Made by a program: the position numbers and the translations under genes
The notes under the pieces: model-generated
Told to the model about the DNA's origin: nothing
The model's database searches: none
Seen by the model: the letters and a program-made list of their open reading frames with translations, nothing else
Shown here: positions 1 through 8,507 of the stretch, one piece after another
Layout: every line of letters starts with the position of its first letter
Numbering within the stretch: the stretch's first letter is position 1
Assembly (NCBI RefSeq): GCF_900091555.1
Contig: NZ_FMCX01000001.1
Coordinates: 868,001-932,000 of the forward strand
Reading direction: 5' to 3'
DNA: 64,000 nt
DNA from: Micromonospora mirobrigensis
GTDB taxonomy: Bacteria; Actinomycetota; Actinomycetes; Mycobacteriales; Micromonosporaceae

Positions 1-1717
1 GCCCGACCGGTGGCGGACGCAGCGCCAGCGCCCGGTGCAGCGTGGCGTAGTGCCGGTGGATCCGGTGGAACAGCAGCACCAGCAGCGGCACCGCGACCAC
101 CACCAGCCAGGCCCCCTGGGCGAACTTCGCCGCCGCCGCGGTCAGCAGAACCAGCCCGGACATGGTCGCGCCGAGCGCGTTGAGCGCCAACCGGCGCCGC
201 GACCCCCGCCCTGGCCGGCGGCGCCAGTGCACCACCATGCCGGCCTGGGAGAGGGTGAACGCCAGGAACACCCCGACGGCGTAGAGCGGGATCAACGACT
301 CGGTGTGCCCACCGAACACCACGAACACGAGCGCCGCGGCGACCGAGAGGGCGAGCAGCCCGTTGCTGAACGCCAGCCGGTCCCCCATGTGCAGGAAGCG
401 GCGGGGCGCGTGGCCGTCACGGGCCATGAAGAACAGCAGCCGGGGAAAGTCGTTGAAGGCGGTGTTCGCGGCCAGCAGCAGGATCAGCGCGGTCGCCGCC
501 TGGAGCAGGGCGTACCAGGGGCCGGTGGGGAAGGTGAGCCGACCCAGTTGGGACAGCAGGGTCTCCTCCGGTCGGGGCACCAGCCCGTCCAGGTGGATCA
601 GCACGGTCAGCCCGGCGAAGAGGACCACCAGCATGGCCACCATCCAGCCCAGCGTGGTCCGCGCGTTGCGCCACTCGGTCGGCTTGAACGCCGGGACCGC
701 GTTGGAGACCGCCTCGATGCCGGTCATCGAGACCGCGCCGGAGGCGAAGGCCCGCAGCACCAGCAGCAGACCCAGTCCCTCGGCAGCCGGCACCGCGGGC
801 GGCGGCACCGGCGCGAACCCCCGCCCGGCCGCCCGCCCCCAGCCGACCACGAGCAGCGCCAGGACCGCGACCACGAAGGCGTACGTGGGCAGCACGAAGA
901 TGTTGCCGGCGGTCCGCACGCCGCGCAGGTTGCCGGCGAGCAGGACGGCGATCACCAGCACCCCGAGCGGCACGGTGAACGGCGTCAGCCCCGGCAGGGC
1001 CGAGGTGACCGCGTGCACCCCGGCCGCCACCGACACCGCCACGGTCAGCACGTAGTCCAGCATCAGCCCGGCGGCGGCGGTCAGCCCCGCCATCGCCCCC
1101 AGGTTGTCCGACGCGACGATGTACGACCCGGCGCCGTGCGGGTATGCCGGGATGGTCTGCCGGTACGACAGTCCGACCGCGACCATCAGCACCACCAGCA
1201 CACCGGCCAGTGGCAGCGACAGGCCCAGCGCTCCCCCACCGGCCAGCACCAGCACCGTCAGCATCGCCTCCGGCCCGTACGCCACGGAGCTGAGCAGGTC
1301 GGAGGAGAGGATCGGCAGGGCGATCAGCTTGCGCATCCGCTCGTAGAGCACCGCCGAGCTGCGCAGCGGCGGGCCGAGGACCACCCGGCGCAGCCGGCTC
1401 AACGCCCGGGCCGGTCGGGAACGCGGCAGGTTGGCCGGTTCGGTGGCGACCAGTTCCCCGGCCGCCCGGGCGAGCCCGGCGGGTTGCGGGGGCGGCACGG
1501 CGAACAGCTCGATCGGCGCCAGCCGGCCGAACCGGCCCGCCGTGGGCCGTTCCCGGTACCGGTCCAGGGTCGGGTCGACCGGCAGCCCGTCCGGCGGCCG
1601 GGGAGCGCGCCAGCGTTCCCCGATCCGGCCCAGCGTGTCGACCTCGTCGGGCCGCAGCGGCGGGAACTCGGCCGACGGCGTGACGACCGTGCCGTCGTCG
1701 TCGGCGTCGCGTCCCAT
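1..1717 (-). CDS. APC-superfamily amino acid/cation permease (3' end beyond window)
   Basis: Inner-membrane secondary transporter, probably for amino acids. The frame is open from an ATG at 1717 to the left edge, so at least 572 residues are visible and the C-terminus is missing. A soluble, charged N-terminal stretch of about 110 residues (MGRDADDDGT...) is followed by repeated hydrophobic segments typical of the APC fold, including LPILSSDLLSSVAYGPEAML near the first helix, which resembles the YSYGPEA-type helix-1 motif of large actinobacterial APC permeases. The last visible part is a hydrophobic helix and a basic loop (LVLLFHRIHRHYATLHRAL). The substrate cannot be read from the sequence. 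Arg-rich frames on both strands over this region are shadows. Confidence 0.8.
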   Translation of the reverse strand, partial: MGRDADDDGTVVTPSAEFPPLRPDEVDTLGRIGERWRAPRPPDGLPVDPTLDRYRERPTAGRFGRLAPIELFAVPPPQPAGLARAAGELVATEPANLPRSRPARALSRLRRVVLGPPLRSSAVLYERMRKLIALPILSSDLLSSVAYGPEAMLTVLVLAGGGALGLSLPLAGVLVVLMVAVGLSYRQTIPAYPHGAGSYIVASDNLGAMAGLTAAAGLMLDYVLTVAVSVAAGVHAVTSALPGLTPFTVPLGVLVIAVLLAGNLRGVRTAGNIFVLPTYAFVVAVLALLVVGWGRAAGRGFAPVPPPAVPAAEGLGLLLVLRAFASGAVSMTGIEAVSNAVPAFKPTEWRNARTTLGWMVAMLVVLFAGLTVLIHLDGLVPRPEETLLSQLGRLTFPTGPWYALLQAATALILLLAANTAFNDFPRLLFFMARDGHAPRRFLHMGDRLAFSNGLLALSVAAALVFVVFGGHTESLIPLYAVGVFLAFTLSQAGMVVHWRRRPGRGSRRRLALNALGATMSGLVLLTAAAAKFAQGAWLVVVAVPLLVLLFHRIHRHYATLHRALALRPPPVG

Positions 1718-1768
1718 GACCGCTACTGTCGCGGACCCCACGCCCGCCCGGCGGCCGTTTCGGCAAGC

Positions 1769-2725
1769 TCAGTCGGCCAGGGGGGCGGGGTCAGCGGGCA
1801 GCGGCACCGGTGCGCCGCGGCGGACCGCGCGGGCGCCGCCGAGCACCACCACGACCACCCCGACCACCAGCATCCCCAGGCCGGGCAGGGCCAGCGGTCG
1901 GGGCGCCTGCCCCAGCCAGAGCCAGGCCAGCAGGGCCGCGCCCGGCACCTCCAGCAGGATCAGCACGCTGACCGTGGTGGCGGAGATCCGGCGCAGCGCG
2001 TAGTTGAACATCGAGTGCCCGAGCAGCTGGGCGCCGGCCACCAGGCCGAGGATCGCCAGCCAGGTGCCGGTGTCGAAGCCGACCAGCGGCACCCCGGTGG
2101 CCAGGCACCCGACCAGCAGGATCAGCCCGCACACCCCGTAGCAGATGGTGGTGTACGTGGTGGTGCTGATCGCCACCCGGGCCCGTTCGCCGAACGCGGT
2201 GTAGACCGCGGCGAACATCCCACCGGCCACCGCGAGCAGGTCACCGGCGACCGCGCGGCCCGACACGGCGAGGTCCGCGCCGGTGGCCAGCGCCGCGCCG
2301 AGCACCGCCACCCCGATGCCGACCCAGACCACGCCCGGCAGCCGTCGCCCCTGCCAGCGGGCGATCAGCCCCTGCCAGACCGGCTGGGTGGCGCCCAGCG
2401 CGGTCGCCGCGGCGACCGAGGTCAGCTGCACCGCGGACATCCAGGTGGCGAAGTGCGCGGCCAGCGCCACCCCGGAGAGTACGCAGTACCAGCCCTCCCG
2501 CCGGCCGTCGCCCACGGTCAGCGAGCGGAACTCGGCGCGCCGCCGGACCAGCGAGAAGGGGCCGAGCACCCCGACGGCGAGGGTGTTGCGCCAGAAGGCG
2601 ATCGCCAGCGCGGGCGCGGCGGCGAACGCGATCAGCGGTCCCGAGGACGAGACGGCGACCACGGCGAGCAGGAGGGCGGCGCCGGTCAGCGGGTCGACCG
2701 GCGGGCGGGACTGGGTTGGCTGCAC
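1769..2725 (-). CDS. EamA/DMT-family transporter
   Basis: Drug/metabolite-type exporter of the inner membrane. It is about 318 residues with ten evenly spaced hydrophobic helices in two EamA halves. Examples are AALLLAVVAVSSSGPLIAFA at the N-terminus and GLGMLVVGVVVVVLGG near the end, which matches RhaT/YdcZ-like EamA proteins in length and layout. I chose GTG at 2725 because GAGGA sits about 9 nt upstream; a TTG at 2734 would add three residues. It is 51 bp upstream of and co-directional with the APC permease, so the two may be co-transcribed. Substrate unknown. Confidence 0.85.
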   Translation of the reverse strand: MQPTQSRPPVDPLTGAALLLAVVAVSSSGPLIAFAAAPALAIAFWRNTLAVGVLGPFSLVRRRAEFRSLTVGDGRREGWYCVLSGVALAAHFATWMSAVQLTSVAAATALGATQPVWQGLIARWQGRRLPGVVWVGIGVAVLGAALATGADLAVSGRAVAGDLLAVAGGMFAAVYTAFGERARVAISTTTYTTICYGVCGLILLVGCLATGVPLVGFDTGTWLAILGLVAGAQLLGHSMFNYALRRISATTVSVLILLEVPGAALLAWLWLGQAPRPLALPGLGMLVVGVVVVVLGGARAVRRGAPVPLPADPAPLAD

Positions 2726-2834
2726 GGGGAGCAATCCTCACACGACCAGGGGACGGCACGGATCGTCAGCACTCCGTTACGATCATGCGCGTCCGCGCCG
2801 ACGACATCCCTCAACCGCCCGGAGGCGCTCCCCC

Positions 2835-3548
2835 ATGCCCAGCTACCAGGCGGTGCTCTTCGACTTCTTCGGCACGTTGACCAGTGCCGTGCGGCGGGGT
2901 GGGGCGCACCGGGCCACCGCCGAGCTGTTGGGCTGCTCCCCGGAGCGGCTGGCGGAGGTGCTCGACCGCACCTACTACCGCCGGGCCAGCGGTTCGCTGG
3001 GCGACGCCGAGGCGTGCCTGCGCTGGGTGTGCGCGCAGGTCGGCGTACGCCCGTCGGCGAGCACGGTCCGCGCGGCGGTGGCCTCCCGGCACCTGGCGGT
3101 ACGCGCCGACACCCGGCTGCGCGCCGACGCCGTGCCAGTGCTCGCGGCGCTGCGCCGCCGGGGCGTACGCACCGGGCTGGTCAGCGACTGCACCCACGAG
3201 CTGCCGGCGTTCCTGCCGCAGCTGGCCGTCGCGCCCCTGCTCGACGTGCGGGTCTTCTCGGTGCAGGTGGGCCGCTGCAAGCCGGACCCGGCGCTCTATC
3301 TGGCGGCGTGCCGGCGGCTGGAGCTGGACCCCGGCCAGTGCCTGTACGTCGGCGACGGGGGCAGCCGGGAGCTGACCGGTGCGCAGGGGGCCGGACTGAC
3401 GGCCGTCCGGCTGATCACCCCGGACCTGGCCGGGCACCTGGTCTTCGATGCCGAGCCGGACTGGACCGGCCCGGTGCTGCACTCGCTCACCGAGGTGCTG
3501 GACCTGGTCGACCGGGCCGCGACACCCGTCGCCTGCGCGACGAGCTGA
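2835..3548 (+). CDS. HAD-superfamily hydrolase
   Basis: Cytosolic phosphatase-like hydrolase of 237 residues. Motif I is VLFDFFGTLT near the N-terminus; it has Phe where the second Asp of the classic DxD usually stands. Motif II is LVSDCTHEL, motif III is the Lys in GRCKPDP, and motif IV is YVGDGGSREL. The cap region between motifs I and II is helical, as in haloacid-dehalogenase or phosphoglycolate-phosphatase-like members. The DxF variant of motif I and the Cys after Asp in motif II make the exact reaction uncertain. The ATG has upstream GGAGG. The gene converges on the next gene with only two bases between the stop codons. Confidence 0.85.
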   Translation: MPSYQAVLFDFFGTLTSAVRRGGAHRATAELLGCSPERLAEVLDRTYYRRASGSLGDAEACLRWVCAQVGVRPSASTVRAAVASRHLAVRADTRLRADAVPVLAALRRRGVRTGLVSDCTHELPAFLPQLAVAPLLDVRVFSVQVGRCKPDPALYLAACRRLELDPGQCLYVGDGGSRELTGAQGAGLTAVRLITPDLAGHLVFDAEPDWTGPVLHSLTEVLDLVDRAATPVACATS

Positions 3549-3550
3549 CT

Positions 3551-4066
3551 TCAGCGGCGGCGGACCCGGTGCAGCCGGAACGGCTTGCGGGTCACCCGGA
3601 CCACCGGGGCGCCGCGCGGCGCCTCGGCCAGCGACGCGTCCGGCAGGCCGGTGCCGGCGTCCGGGGTGCCGGCCGGGTCGAGCCGGGTCAACGCGCAGCC
3701 GTCGGCGGCCCATCGGGCCACCAGGTCGGCGGCGGGGCCCGGGGCGTTCAGCCGCTTGGTGGCCACCAGCGGCGCCGCGGTCTCCCACGCCTGCGTGCCG
3801 GGGGCCAGCCGGGTCACCCGGGCCGGCCAGGCCACGATCCGACCGCCGTGGTCGCCGCGCAGGATCACCCGGGCCTCGGTGGCGTCGGCCAGCCCCGGGG
3901 CGGACTGCTCGCCCGGGCCGCTGACCACGAAGAGCGCGTTCTCCAGCGGCATGCACCAGAGCGCCAGCGCCGGCCCGTCGGCGACGCTCACCCAGGCGAC
4001 GGCCGCCTTCTTCATCGCCTCGTCCACCAGCGGCGTGCTCTCGCGGGTCTCCACCTCGTCGGTCAC
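3551..4066 (-). CDS. conserved hypothetical protein
   Basis: About 171 residues, not recognised with confidence. The protein starts MTDEVETRES and has an alternating hydrophobic, probably beta-rich middle (AAVAWVSV, ALFVVSG, ARVILRG) and a basic tail (KPFRLHRVRRR). The pattern could fit a small split-barrel protein, but I cannot show that. GTG at 4066 is chosen because GGGAGG lies 8 nt upstream. An in-frame ATG at 4165 would add 33 residues but lacks such a site. No membrane segments or catalytic motif are evident. Confidence 0.6.
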   Translation of the reverse strand: MTDEVETRESTPLVDEAMKKAAVAWVSVADGPALALWCMPLENALFVVSGPGEQSAPGLADATEARVILRGDHGGRIVAWPARVTRLAPGTQAWETAAPLVATKRLNAPGPAADLVARWAADGCALTRLDPAGTPDAGTGLPDASLAEAPRGAPVVRVTRKPFRLHRVRRR

Positions 4067-4146
4067 CCCCGCATCCTCCCGCACGGCGACCGGTCCGGAC
4101 ACCCACACCCGGTCGTCGACCAGGTGGGTGGGGTTGACGCTCGGTT

Positions 4147-4244
4147 CCTTTCGAGCTGACGTCATGGACGGATCAGGGCCGGTCCCGGCAGCACGGTCAG
4201 CTGCGCGAAGACCGGTGAGTCGTTCACCACATCAGCTCGAAAGG
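4147..4244. repeat. 13-bp perfect inverted repeat, arms 72 bp apart
   Basis: CCTTTCGAGCTGA at 4147-4159 is repeated as its exact reverse complement at 4232-4244. It lies in the 221-bp gene-free stretch between the hypothetical protein (start 4066) and the PhzF-like gene (end 4288). It could be a duplicated regulatory site or a relic of an inversion. No other gene is seen in this stretch. Confidence 0.5.
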
Positions 4245-4287
4245 GCGTCGACGACACCCGGCCCGCGGTCGTCGCCGGACGTCCGGG

Positions 4288-5157
4288 TCAGCCGACGAAG
4301 GGCGGGACCATGATCTCGCCGCGGGCCACCGGCACCACCTGGCCGGAAACCGTCGCGCCGGCCGCCGCGCCGCCCATCGCCGACACCGTGCAGGCCAGCA
4401 CCGACGGCCGGTGGATCTCGATGCCCTGGTGGACGGTGTACGCCGACCGGCCGTCGCCGGGCAGCAGTCCGCTGGCCACCAGCCAGACGCCGAGTCCGAG
4501 GGCGGCCGAACCGGTGGCCGGATCCTCCGGGACACCGAGCCCCGGCACGAAGACCCGGGCGTGTGCGGTTTGCGCGTCGGCGTCCCAGGAGAAGACGCTG
4601 ACGTGCTCCACGCCGTACCGCTCCGCAGCCGCCGCGTTCATCCGGGCGCGGGCCACCGCGTCCGGCCGCACCGGCAGGTACGGGAACTCCAGCCCGCAGC
4701 CGGCCACCCGGGGCGGCGGGCCGGCGTGGTCGGTGGCGGCCAGGCCGACCATCTCCAGCAGCGGCTCCGGGTCCAGCTCCGGGCCGAGGGTGGGCGTGCC
4801 CCCGGTGAGGGTCGCCCCGGTCGCGGTGACCTCGATCGGCAGCACCCCCGCGCCGCACTCCTGGGTGACCTTGCCCACACCGAACATTCCCCGCCGGCTG
4901 GCCGTCACCGCCGCGCCCACACTCGGGTGCCCGGCGAAGGGCAGCTCCGCGGCCGGAGTGAAGATCCGCGCCCGGTAGGTGGCGCCGACCTGGGTGGGTC
5001 GCAGCACGAACACCGTCTCGGAGAGGTTGAACTCCACCGCGAGCGCCTGCATCTGCTCGGTGGCGAGCGCTTCGGCACCGAACACCACGGCCAGCGGGTT
5101 CCCCGCGTACGGGCGGTCGGTGAAGACGTCCACGATCTCGTAGGCCAAGGTCGACAT
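4288..5157 (-). CDS. PhzF-family isomerase/epimerase-like protein
   Basis: 289-residue member of the PhzF/diaminopimelate-epimerase-fold family. These act as isomerases on small metabolites, and most members have unknown substrates. Family motifs are visible: the N-terminal VDVFTDRPYAGNPLAVV; the acidic residue in FNLSETVFV, equivalent to the catalytic Glu of PhzF; FTPAAELPFAGHPSVGAA; and PEDPATGSAALGLG near the C-terminus. ATG at 5157 is the natural start. No Shine-Dalgarno sequence precedes it, but TACTGT lies 8 nt upstream, so a leaderless mRNA is likely. The gene is divergent from the CBS protein across about 33 bp. It is not in a phenazine cluster. Confidence 0.88.
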   Translation of the reverse strand: MSTLAYEIVDVFTDRPYAGNPLAVVFGAEALATEQMQALAVEFNLSETVFVLRPTQVGATYRARIFTPAAELPFAGHPSVGAAVTASRRGMFGVGKVTQECGAGVLPIEVTATGATLTGGTPTLGPELDPEPLLEMVGLAATDHAGPPPRVAGCGLEFPYLPVRPDAVARARMNAAAAERYGVEHVSVFSWDADAQTAHARVFVPGLGVPEDPATGSAALGLGVWLVASGLLPGDGRSAYTVHQGIEIHRPSVLACTVSAMGGAAAGATVSGQVVPVARGEIMVPPFVG

Positions 5158-5190
5158 GTTGATAAACAGTAGGCGCTTAGGCTGGTGCCC
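5158..5190. promoter_or_regulatory. overlapping divergent leaderless promoters
   Basis: The whole gap between phzF-like and the CBS gene is 33 bp. On the plus strand TAGGCT (5178-5183) is 7 nt before GTG 5191. On the minus strand TACTGT is 8 nt before ATG 5157. Both fit the actinobacterial leaderless rule (TANNNT then 6-8 nt), so the two promoters overlap physically. Confidence 0.55.
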
Positions 5191-6477
5191 GTGAGCACGC
5201 CGACCCGGGTCTACATCGCCCGACTCGCCGGAGTCGCCGTCTTCGATCCGAACGGTGACCAGGTGGGTCGGGTCCGTGACGCGGTGGCACGTATCCGGCC
5301 GACCCAGCGGCCGCCGGAGGTCGTCGGCCTGGTCGCCGAGATGCCGATGCGCCGGCGGATCTTCCTCTCCCTCAACCGGATCACCTCCATCGACCCCGAC
5401 GCCGTGGTGCTCGGCAGCGGCACCCTCAACCTGCGCCGCTTCGAGAAGCGGCCGAACGAGCTGCTCGTACTCCAGGAGTTGCTGGACCGGCGGGTGCAGC
5501 TCGACCCCGGCGGCCAGTCCGGTGCGGTGGTCGACGTGGCGATGGAGGCCAGCCGCGGCGGCGAGTGGTCGCTGACCCGGGTGGCGGTCCGCGAGCAGAC
5601 CGGCCGGCTCGGCCGGCGCGGGCACCTGCACCAGGTCGAGTGGGACCGGGTACGCGGGCTCAGCGGCATCGGCGAGAACCGGGGCACCGCCAACCTGCTC
5701 GCCGTGCTGGAGGACATGCGCCCGGCCGACCTGGCCAACGCCCTCCAGGACCTGCCCGACGCCCGGCGCAACGAGGTCGCCGCCGCCCTGGACGACGAGC
5801 GCCTGGCCGACGTGCTGAGCGAGCTGCCCGAGCGCGACCAGGTGGAGATCCTGGCCGCGCTGGACCGGGAGCGGGCCGCCGACATCCTCGAGGAGATGGA
5901 CCCGGACGACGCCGCCGACCTGCTCAACGAGCTGCCCCCGCCCGAGCAGGACGTGCTGCTGGACCTGATGGAGCCGAACGAGGCCGACCCGGTACGCCAG
6001 CTGCTGAAGTACAGCTCCGGCACGGCCGGCAGCGTGATGACCTCCGAGCCGGTGATCCTGCCGCCGGACGCCACCGTCGCCGAGGCGCTGGCCCGGATCC
6101 GGGAACCCGCGCTCTCCCCGGCCGTGGCGGCCCAGGTCTTCGTGGCCCGCGCCCCGATGACCACCCCCACCGGCCGCTACCTCGGCATGGTCCACTTCCA
6201 GCGGTTGCTCCGCGAGCCGCCGGCCGACATGCTGGGCGGCATCGTGGTCAACGACATCGACCCGCTACGCCCGGGCACCCCGCTGCCCGAGATCACCCGC
6301 CGGATGGCCACCTACGACCTGGTCGCCATGCCGGTGATCGACCGGAACAACCGGCTGGTCGGGGCGGTCACGGTCGACGACGTGCTGGACCACTCGCTGC
6401 CCCGCGACTGGCGGGACCGGGACGCCGTGTCGACCCCGGGCTCCGCCGGCGAGTCGACGGACGACGCCCATGGCTGA
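5191..6477 (+). CDS. PRC-barrel/MgtE-N/CBS domain protein
   Basis: 428-residue soluble protein. The first 150 residues include a PRC-barrel-like part (VFDPNGDQVGRVRDAV). An MgtE N-terminal superhelix follows, with repeats such as DERLADVLSELPERDQVEIL, and then a CBS pair (GSVMTSEPVILP..., MPVIDRNNRLVGAVTVDDVL). It resembles the regulatory half of the Mg2+ channel MgtE but has no transmembrane domain, so it is not itself a channel. It resembles M. tuberculosis Rv1232c. GTG 5191 is preferred over GTG 5185 because of the leaderless -10 spacing. It overlaps the next gene by 8 bp, so translation is probably coupled. Confidence 0.88.
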   Translation: MSTPTRVYIARLAGVAVFDPNGDQVGRVRDAVARIRPTQRPPEVVGLVAEMPMRRRIFLSLNRITSIDPDAVVLGSGTLNLRRFEKRPNELLVLQELLDRRVQLDPGGQSGAVVDVAMEASRGGEWSLTRVAVREQTGRLGRRGHLHQVEWDRVRGLSGIGENRGTANLLAVLEDMRPADLANALQDLPDARRNEVAAALDDERLADVLSELPERDQVEILAALDRERAADILEEMDPDDAADLLNELPPPEQDVLLDLMEPNEADPVRQLLKYSSGTAGSVMTSEPVILPPDATVAEALARIREPALSPAVAAQVFVARAPMTTPTGRYLGMVHFQRLLREPPADMLGGIVVNDIDPLRPGTPLPEITRRMATYDLVAMPVIDRNNRLVGAVTVDDVLDHSLPRDWRDRDAVSTPGSAGESTDDAHG

Positions 6478-7069
6478 CCAGCGGCGGGCCGAGCGGCTGG
6501 ACCAGCCGCGCGAGCCCCGGGGCGTCAAGCTGCCCAAATTCGACCCGGAGGCGTTCGGCCGCTGGTCCGAGGGGATCGCCCGGGGCATGGGTACGGCGAA
6601 CTTCATCGTCTACATGACCCTGGTGATCGCCGCCTGGTTCCTGTGGAACACCCTCGCCCCGGCGAACCTCCAGTTCGACCCGTACACCTTCACGTTCCTG
6701 ACCCTGATCCTCTCCCTCCAGGCGTCGTACGCGGCGCCGCTGATCCTGCTCGCGCAGAACCGGCAGGCGGACCGGGACCGGGTGGCGCTGGAGGAGGACC
6801 GGCGGCGGGCGACCATGCAGAAGGCGGACACCGAGTACCTGGCCCGGGAGATCGCCGCGCTGCGGATCGCGATGGGTGAGGTCGCCACCCGGGACTTCCT
6901 CCGCTCGGAGCTGGCCCGGCTGGCCGAGGAGCTGGACGAGGCGAGCCAGCGCCGGCAGAAGCTGGAACGCCGTCAGCAGGAGCGGGCACAGCGGGGCGCC
7001 GACCCGCTCGACGAGCCCCGCGACGAGCTGGACACCGACTTCGCCCGGGACGGCCGGCCCGAGCACTGA
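6470..7069 (+). CDS. DUF1003 membrane protein
   Basis: 199-residue DUF1003 protein. Two transmembrane helices (about residues 45-62 and 72-90, the second containing LILLAQNRQADRDR at its end) are followed by a long charged coiled-coil tail rich in Glu/Arg. The function of DUF1003 is not established. It overlaps the upstream MgtE-N/CBS gene by 8 bp, an arrangement also known from mycobacteria, so the two proteins may form a membrane-associated unit. That last point is inference. Confidence 0.85.
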   Translation: MADQRRAERLDQPREPRGVKLPKFDPEAFGRWSEGIARGMGTANFIVYMTLVIAAWFLWNTLAPANLQFDPYTFTFLTLILSLQASYAAPLILLAQNRQADRDRVALEEDRRRATMQKADTEYLAREIAALRIAMGEVATRDFLRSELARLAEELDEASQRRQKLERRQQERAQRGADPLDEPRDELDTDFARDGRPEH

Positions 7070-7158
7070 GCGGATCGTCCCCCGCGTCCGGTTCAGATCG
7101 GTTCATCGATTCCCTCACACCCGGCCCCGCCAGCGGCGGCGCCGGATCACCACCGACG

Positions 7159-7171
7159 TAGCATTGCCGTC
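7159..7171 (+). promoter_or_regulatory. leaderless -10 element of mrp
   Basis: TAGCAT at 7159-7164 lies exactly 7 nt before the mrp ATG (7172), and there is no ribosome binding site in the gap. This predicts transcription starting at the A of the start codon. Confidence 0.5.
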
Positions 7172-8323
7172 ATGTCAGCACCCGTCAGCACCGTCTCCGA
7201 CGCGATCCAGGCCGCGCTGGCCACCGTCAACGACCCGGAGATCCGCCGGCCGATCACCGAGCTGGGCATGGTCCGCTCCGCCGCGATCGACGACGACGGC
7301 GTGGTCCGCGTCGAGCTGCTGCTCACCGTGGCCGGCTGCCCGCTGAAGGACAAGCTGCACACCGACATCACCGCCGCGGTGGCCGCCGTCCCCGGCGTGA
7401 CGGGTGTCCAGATCGACTTCGGGGTGATGAGCCCCGAGCAGCGCCAGGAGCTCCAGGCGAAGCTGCGCGGTGGCGCCGGCGCCGCCGCCGAGCCGGTCAT
7501 CCCGTTCGCCCAGCCCGGCTCCCGGACCCGGGTGTACGCGGTCGCCTCCGGCAAGGGCGGCGTCGGCAAGTCCAGCGTCACGGTCAACCTGGCCGCCGCG
7601 CTGGCCGCCCGTGGCCTCTCCGTCGGCGTGGTCGACGCGGACATCTACGGCCACTCGGTGCCCCGGATGCTCGGCGCCGACGGCGCACCCACCCGGGTCG
7701 AGGACATGATCATGCCGCCGCAGGCGCACGGCGTGAAGGTCATCTCGATCGGCATGTTCACCCCGGGCAACGCGGCCGTGGTGTGGCGCGGCCCGATGCT
7801 GCACCGCGCGTTGCAGCAGTTCCTCGCCGACGTCTACTGGGGTGACCTGGACGTCCTCCTGCTCGACCTGCCGCCGGGCACCGGCGACATCGCCATCTCG
7901 GTCGCCCAGCTGCTGCCCAACGCCGAGATCCTGGTGGTCACCACCCCGCAGACCGCCGCCGCCGAGGTGGCCGAGCGGGCCGGCGCGATCGCCCTCCAGA
8001 CCCACCAGCGGGTGGTCGGCGTCATCGAGAACATGTCCTGGCTGGAGCTGCCGGACGGTTCCCGGATGGAGGTCTTCGGCGCCGGTGGCGGCGAGGCCGT
8101 CGCCGAGTCGCTGACCCGGACCATCGGCGCGCAGGTGCCGCTGCTCGGCCAGATCCCGATGGACACCCGGGTCCGCGAGGGTGGCGACGCCGGCATCCCG
8201 ATCGTGCTGGCCCAGCCGGACGCCCCGGCGTCGAAGGCGCTTGGCGCGGTCGCCGACCGGCTCGCCGTGCGCCGGGAGTCACTGCTGGGCAAGCCGCTGG
8301 GTCTGAAGCCCGCCGGTCGCTGA
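7172..8323 (+). CDS. mrp: Mrp/ApbC-type P-loop Fe-S carrier ATPase
   Basis: 383 residues. Residues 8-85 form a MIP18/DUF59 domain with Cys56 (VAGCPLKD). The ParA/Mrp NTPase follows, with the deviant Walker A GKGGVGKSS at 127-135 and DVLLLDLPPGTGD as the Walker B region. Family members bind and deliver Fe-S clusters in the cytosol. The C-terminal CxxC of classic Mrp/NBP35 (normally after ENMS) is replaced by ENMSWLELPDGS. Cluster binding must therefore use other residues, or the protein may not be a classic carrier. Position between DUF1003 and tatB agrees with mycobacterial gene order. Confidence 0.92.
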   Translation: MSAPVSTVSDAIQAALATVNDPEIRRPITELGMVRSAAIDDDGVVRVELLLTVAGCPLKDKLHTDITAAVAAVPGVTGVQIDFGVMSPEQRQELQAKLRGGAGAAAEPVIPFAQPGSRTRVYAVASGKGGVGKSSVTVNLAAALAARGLSVGVVDADIYGHSVPRMLGADGAPTRVEDMIMPPQAHGVKVISIGMFTPGNAAVVWRGPMLHRALQQFLADVYWGDLDVLLLDLPPGTGDIAISVAQLLPNAEILVVTTPQTAAAEVAERAGAIALQTHQRVVGVIENMSWLELPDGSRMEVFGAGGGEAVAESLTRTIGAQVPLLGQIPMDTRVREGGDAGIPIVLAQPDAPASKALGAVADRLAVRRESLLGKPLGLKPAGR

Positions 8324-8333
8324 CGAACGGCCC

Positions 8334-8364
8334 CGAAGGGCACCCGCATCGCGGGTGCCCTTCG
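8334..8364 (+). terminator. terminator hairpin after mrp
   Basis: A 14-bp perfect stem (CGAAGGGCACCCGC / GCGGGTGCCCTTCG) with a 3-nt loop, about 10 nt past the mrp stop. There is no clear T-run after it, as is usual in actinobacteria. It may also serve tatB from the other side. Confidence 0.7.
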
Positions 8365-8468
8365 TCGTGGCAGGTTCCTTCGGCTCACGGACTCGCCAGC
8401 TGGTTCGGCGGGGGTGACGACCGATCGGCGCGACGCTGGCCGAGGAAAGCTCTGCGAGCGTGATACCT

Positions 8469-8487
8469 CAGCGGCATCATTCCGCTG
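8469..8487. promoter_or_regulatory. small inverted repeat downstream of tatB
   Basis: CAGCGG and CCGCTG arms with 7 bp between, in the 143-bp gap between the mrp terminator and the tatB stop. It could be a weak terminator for tatB or a protein site. Nothing else is seen in this gap. Confidence 0.25.
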
Positions 8488-8507
8488 CGACGAGATCCGC
8501 GCGGGGC

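Noticed and set aside
417..1766. A 449-codon minus-strand frame over the APC permease
   Set aside because: Arg/Ala/Gly-rich, out of frame with the clear membrane protein that runs off the left edge.
35..4159. A 1374-codon open frame on the plus strand
   Set aside because: Very Arg/Gln/Gly/His-rich with no domain, and antisense to the permease, EamA and hypothetical genes. It is a typical high-GC shadow frame.
4288..5157. PhzF implying phenazine biosynthesis
   Set aside because: No other phz genes are present; PhzF-fold proteins are common housekeeping proteins of unknown role.
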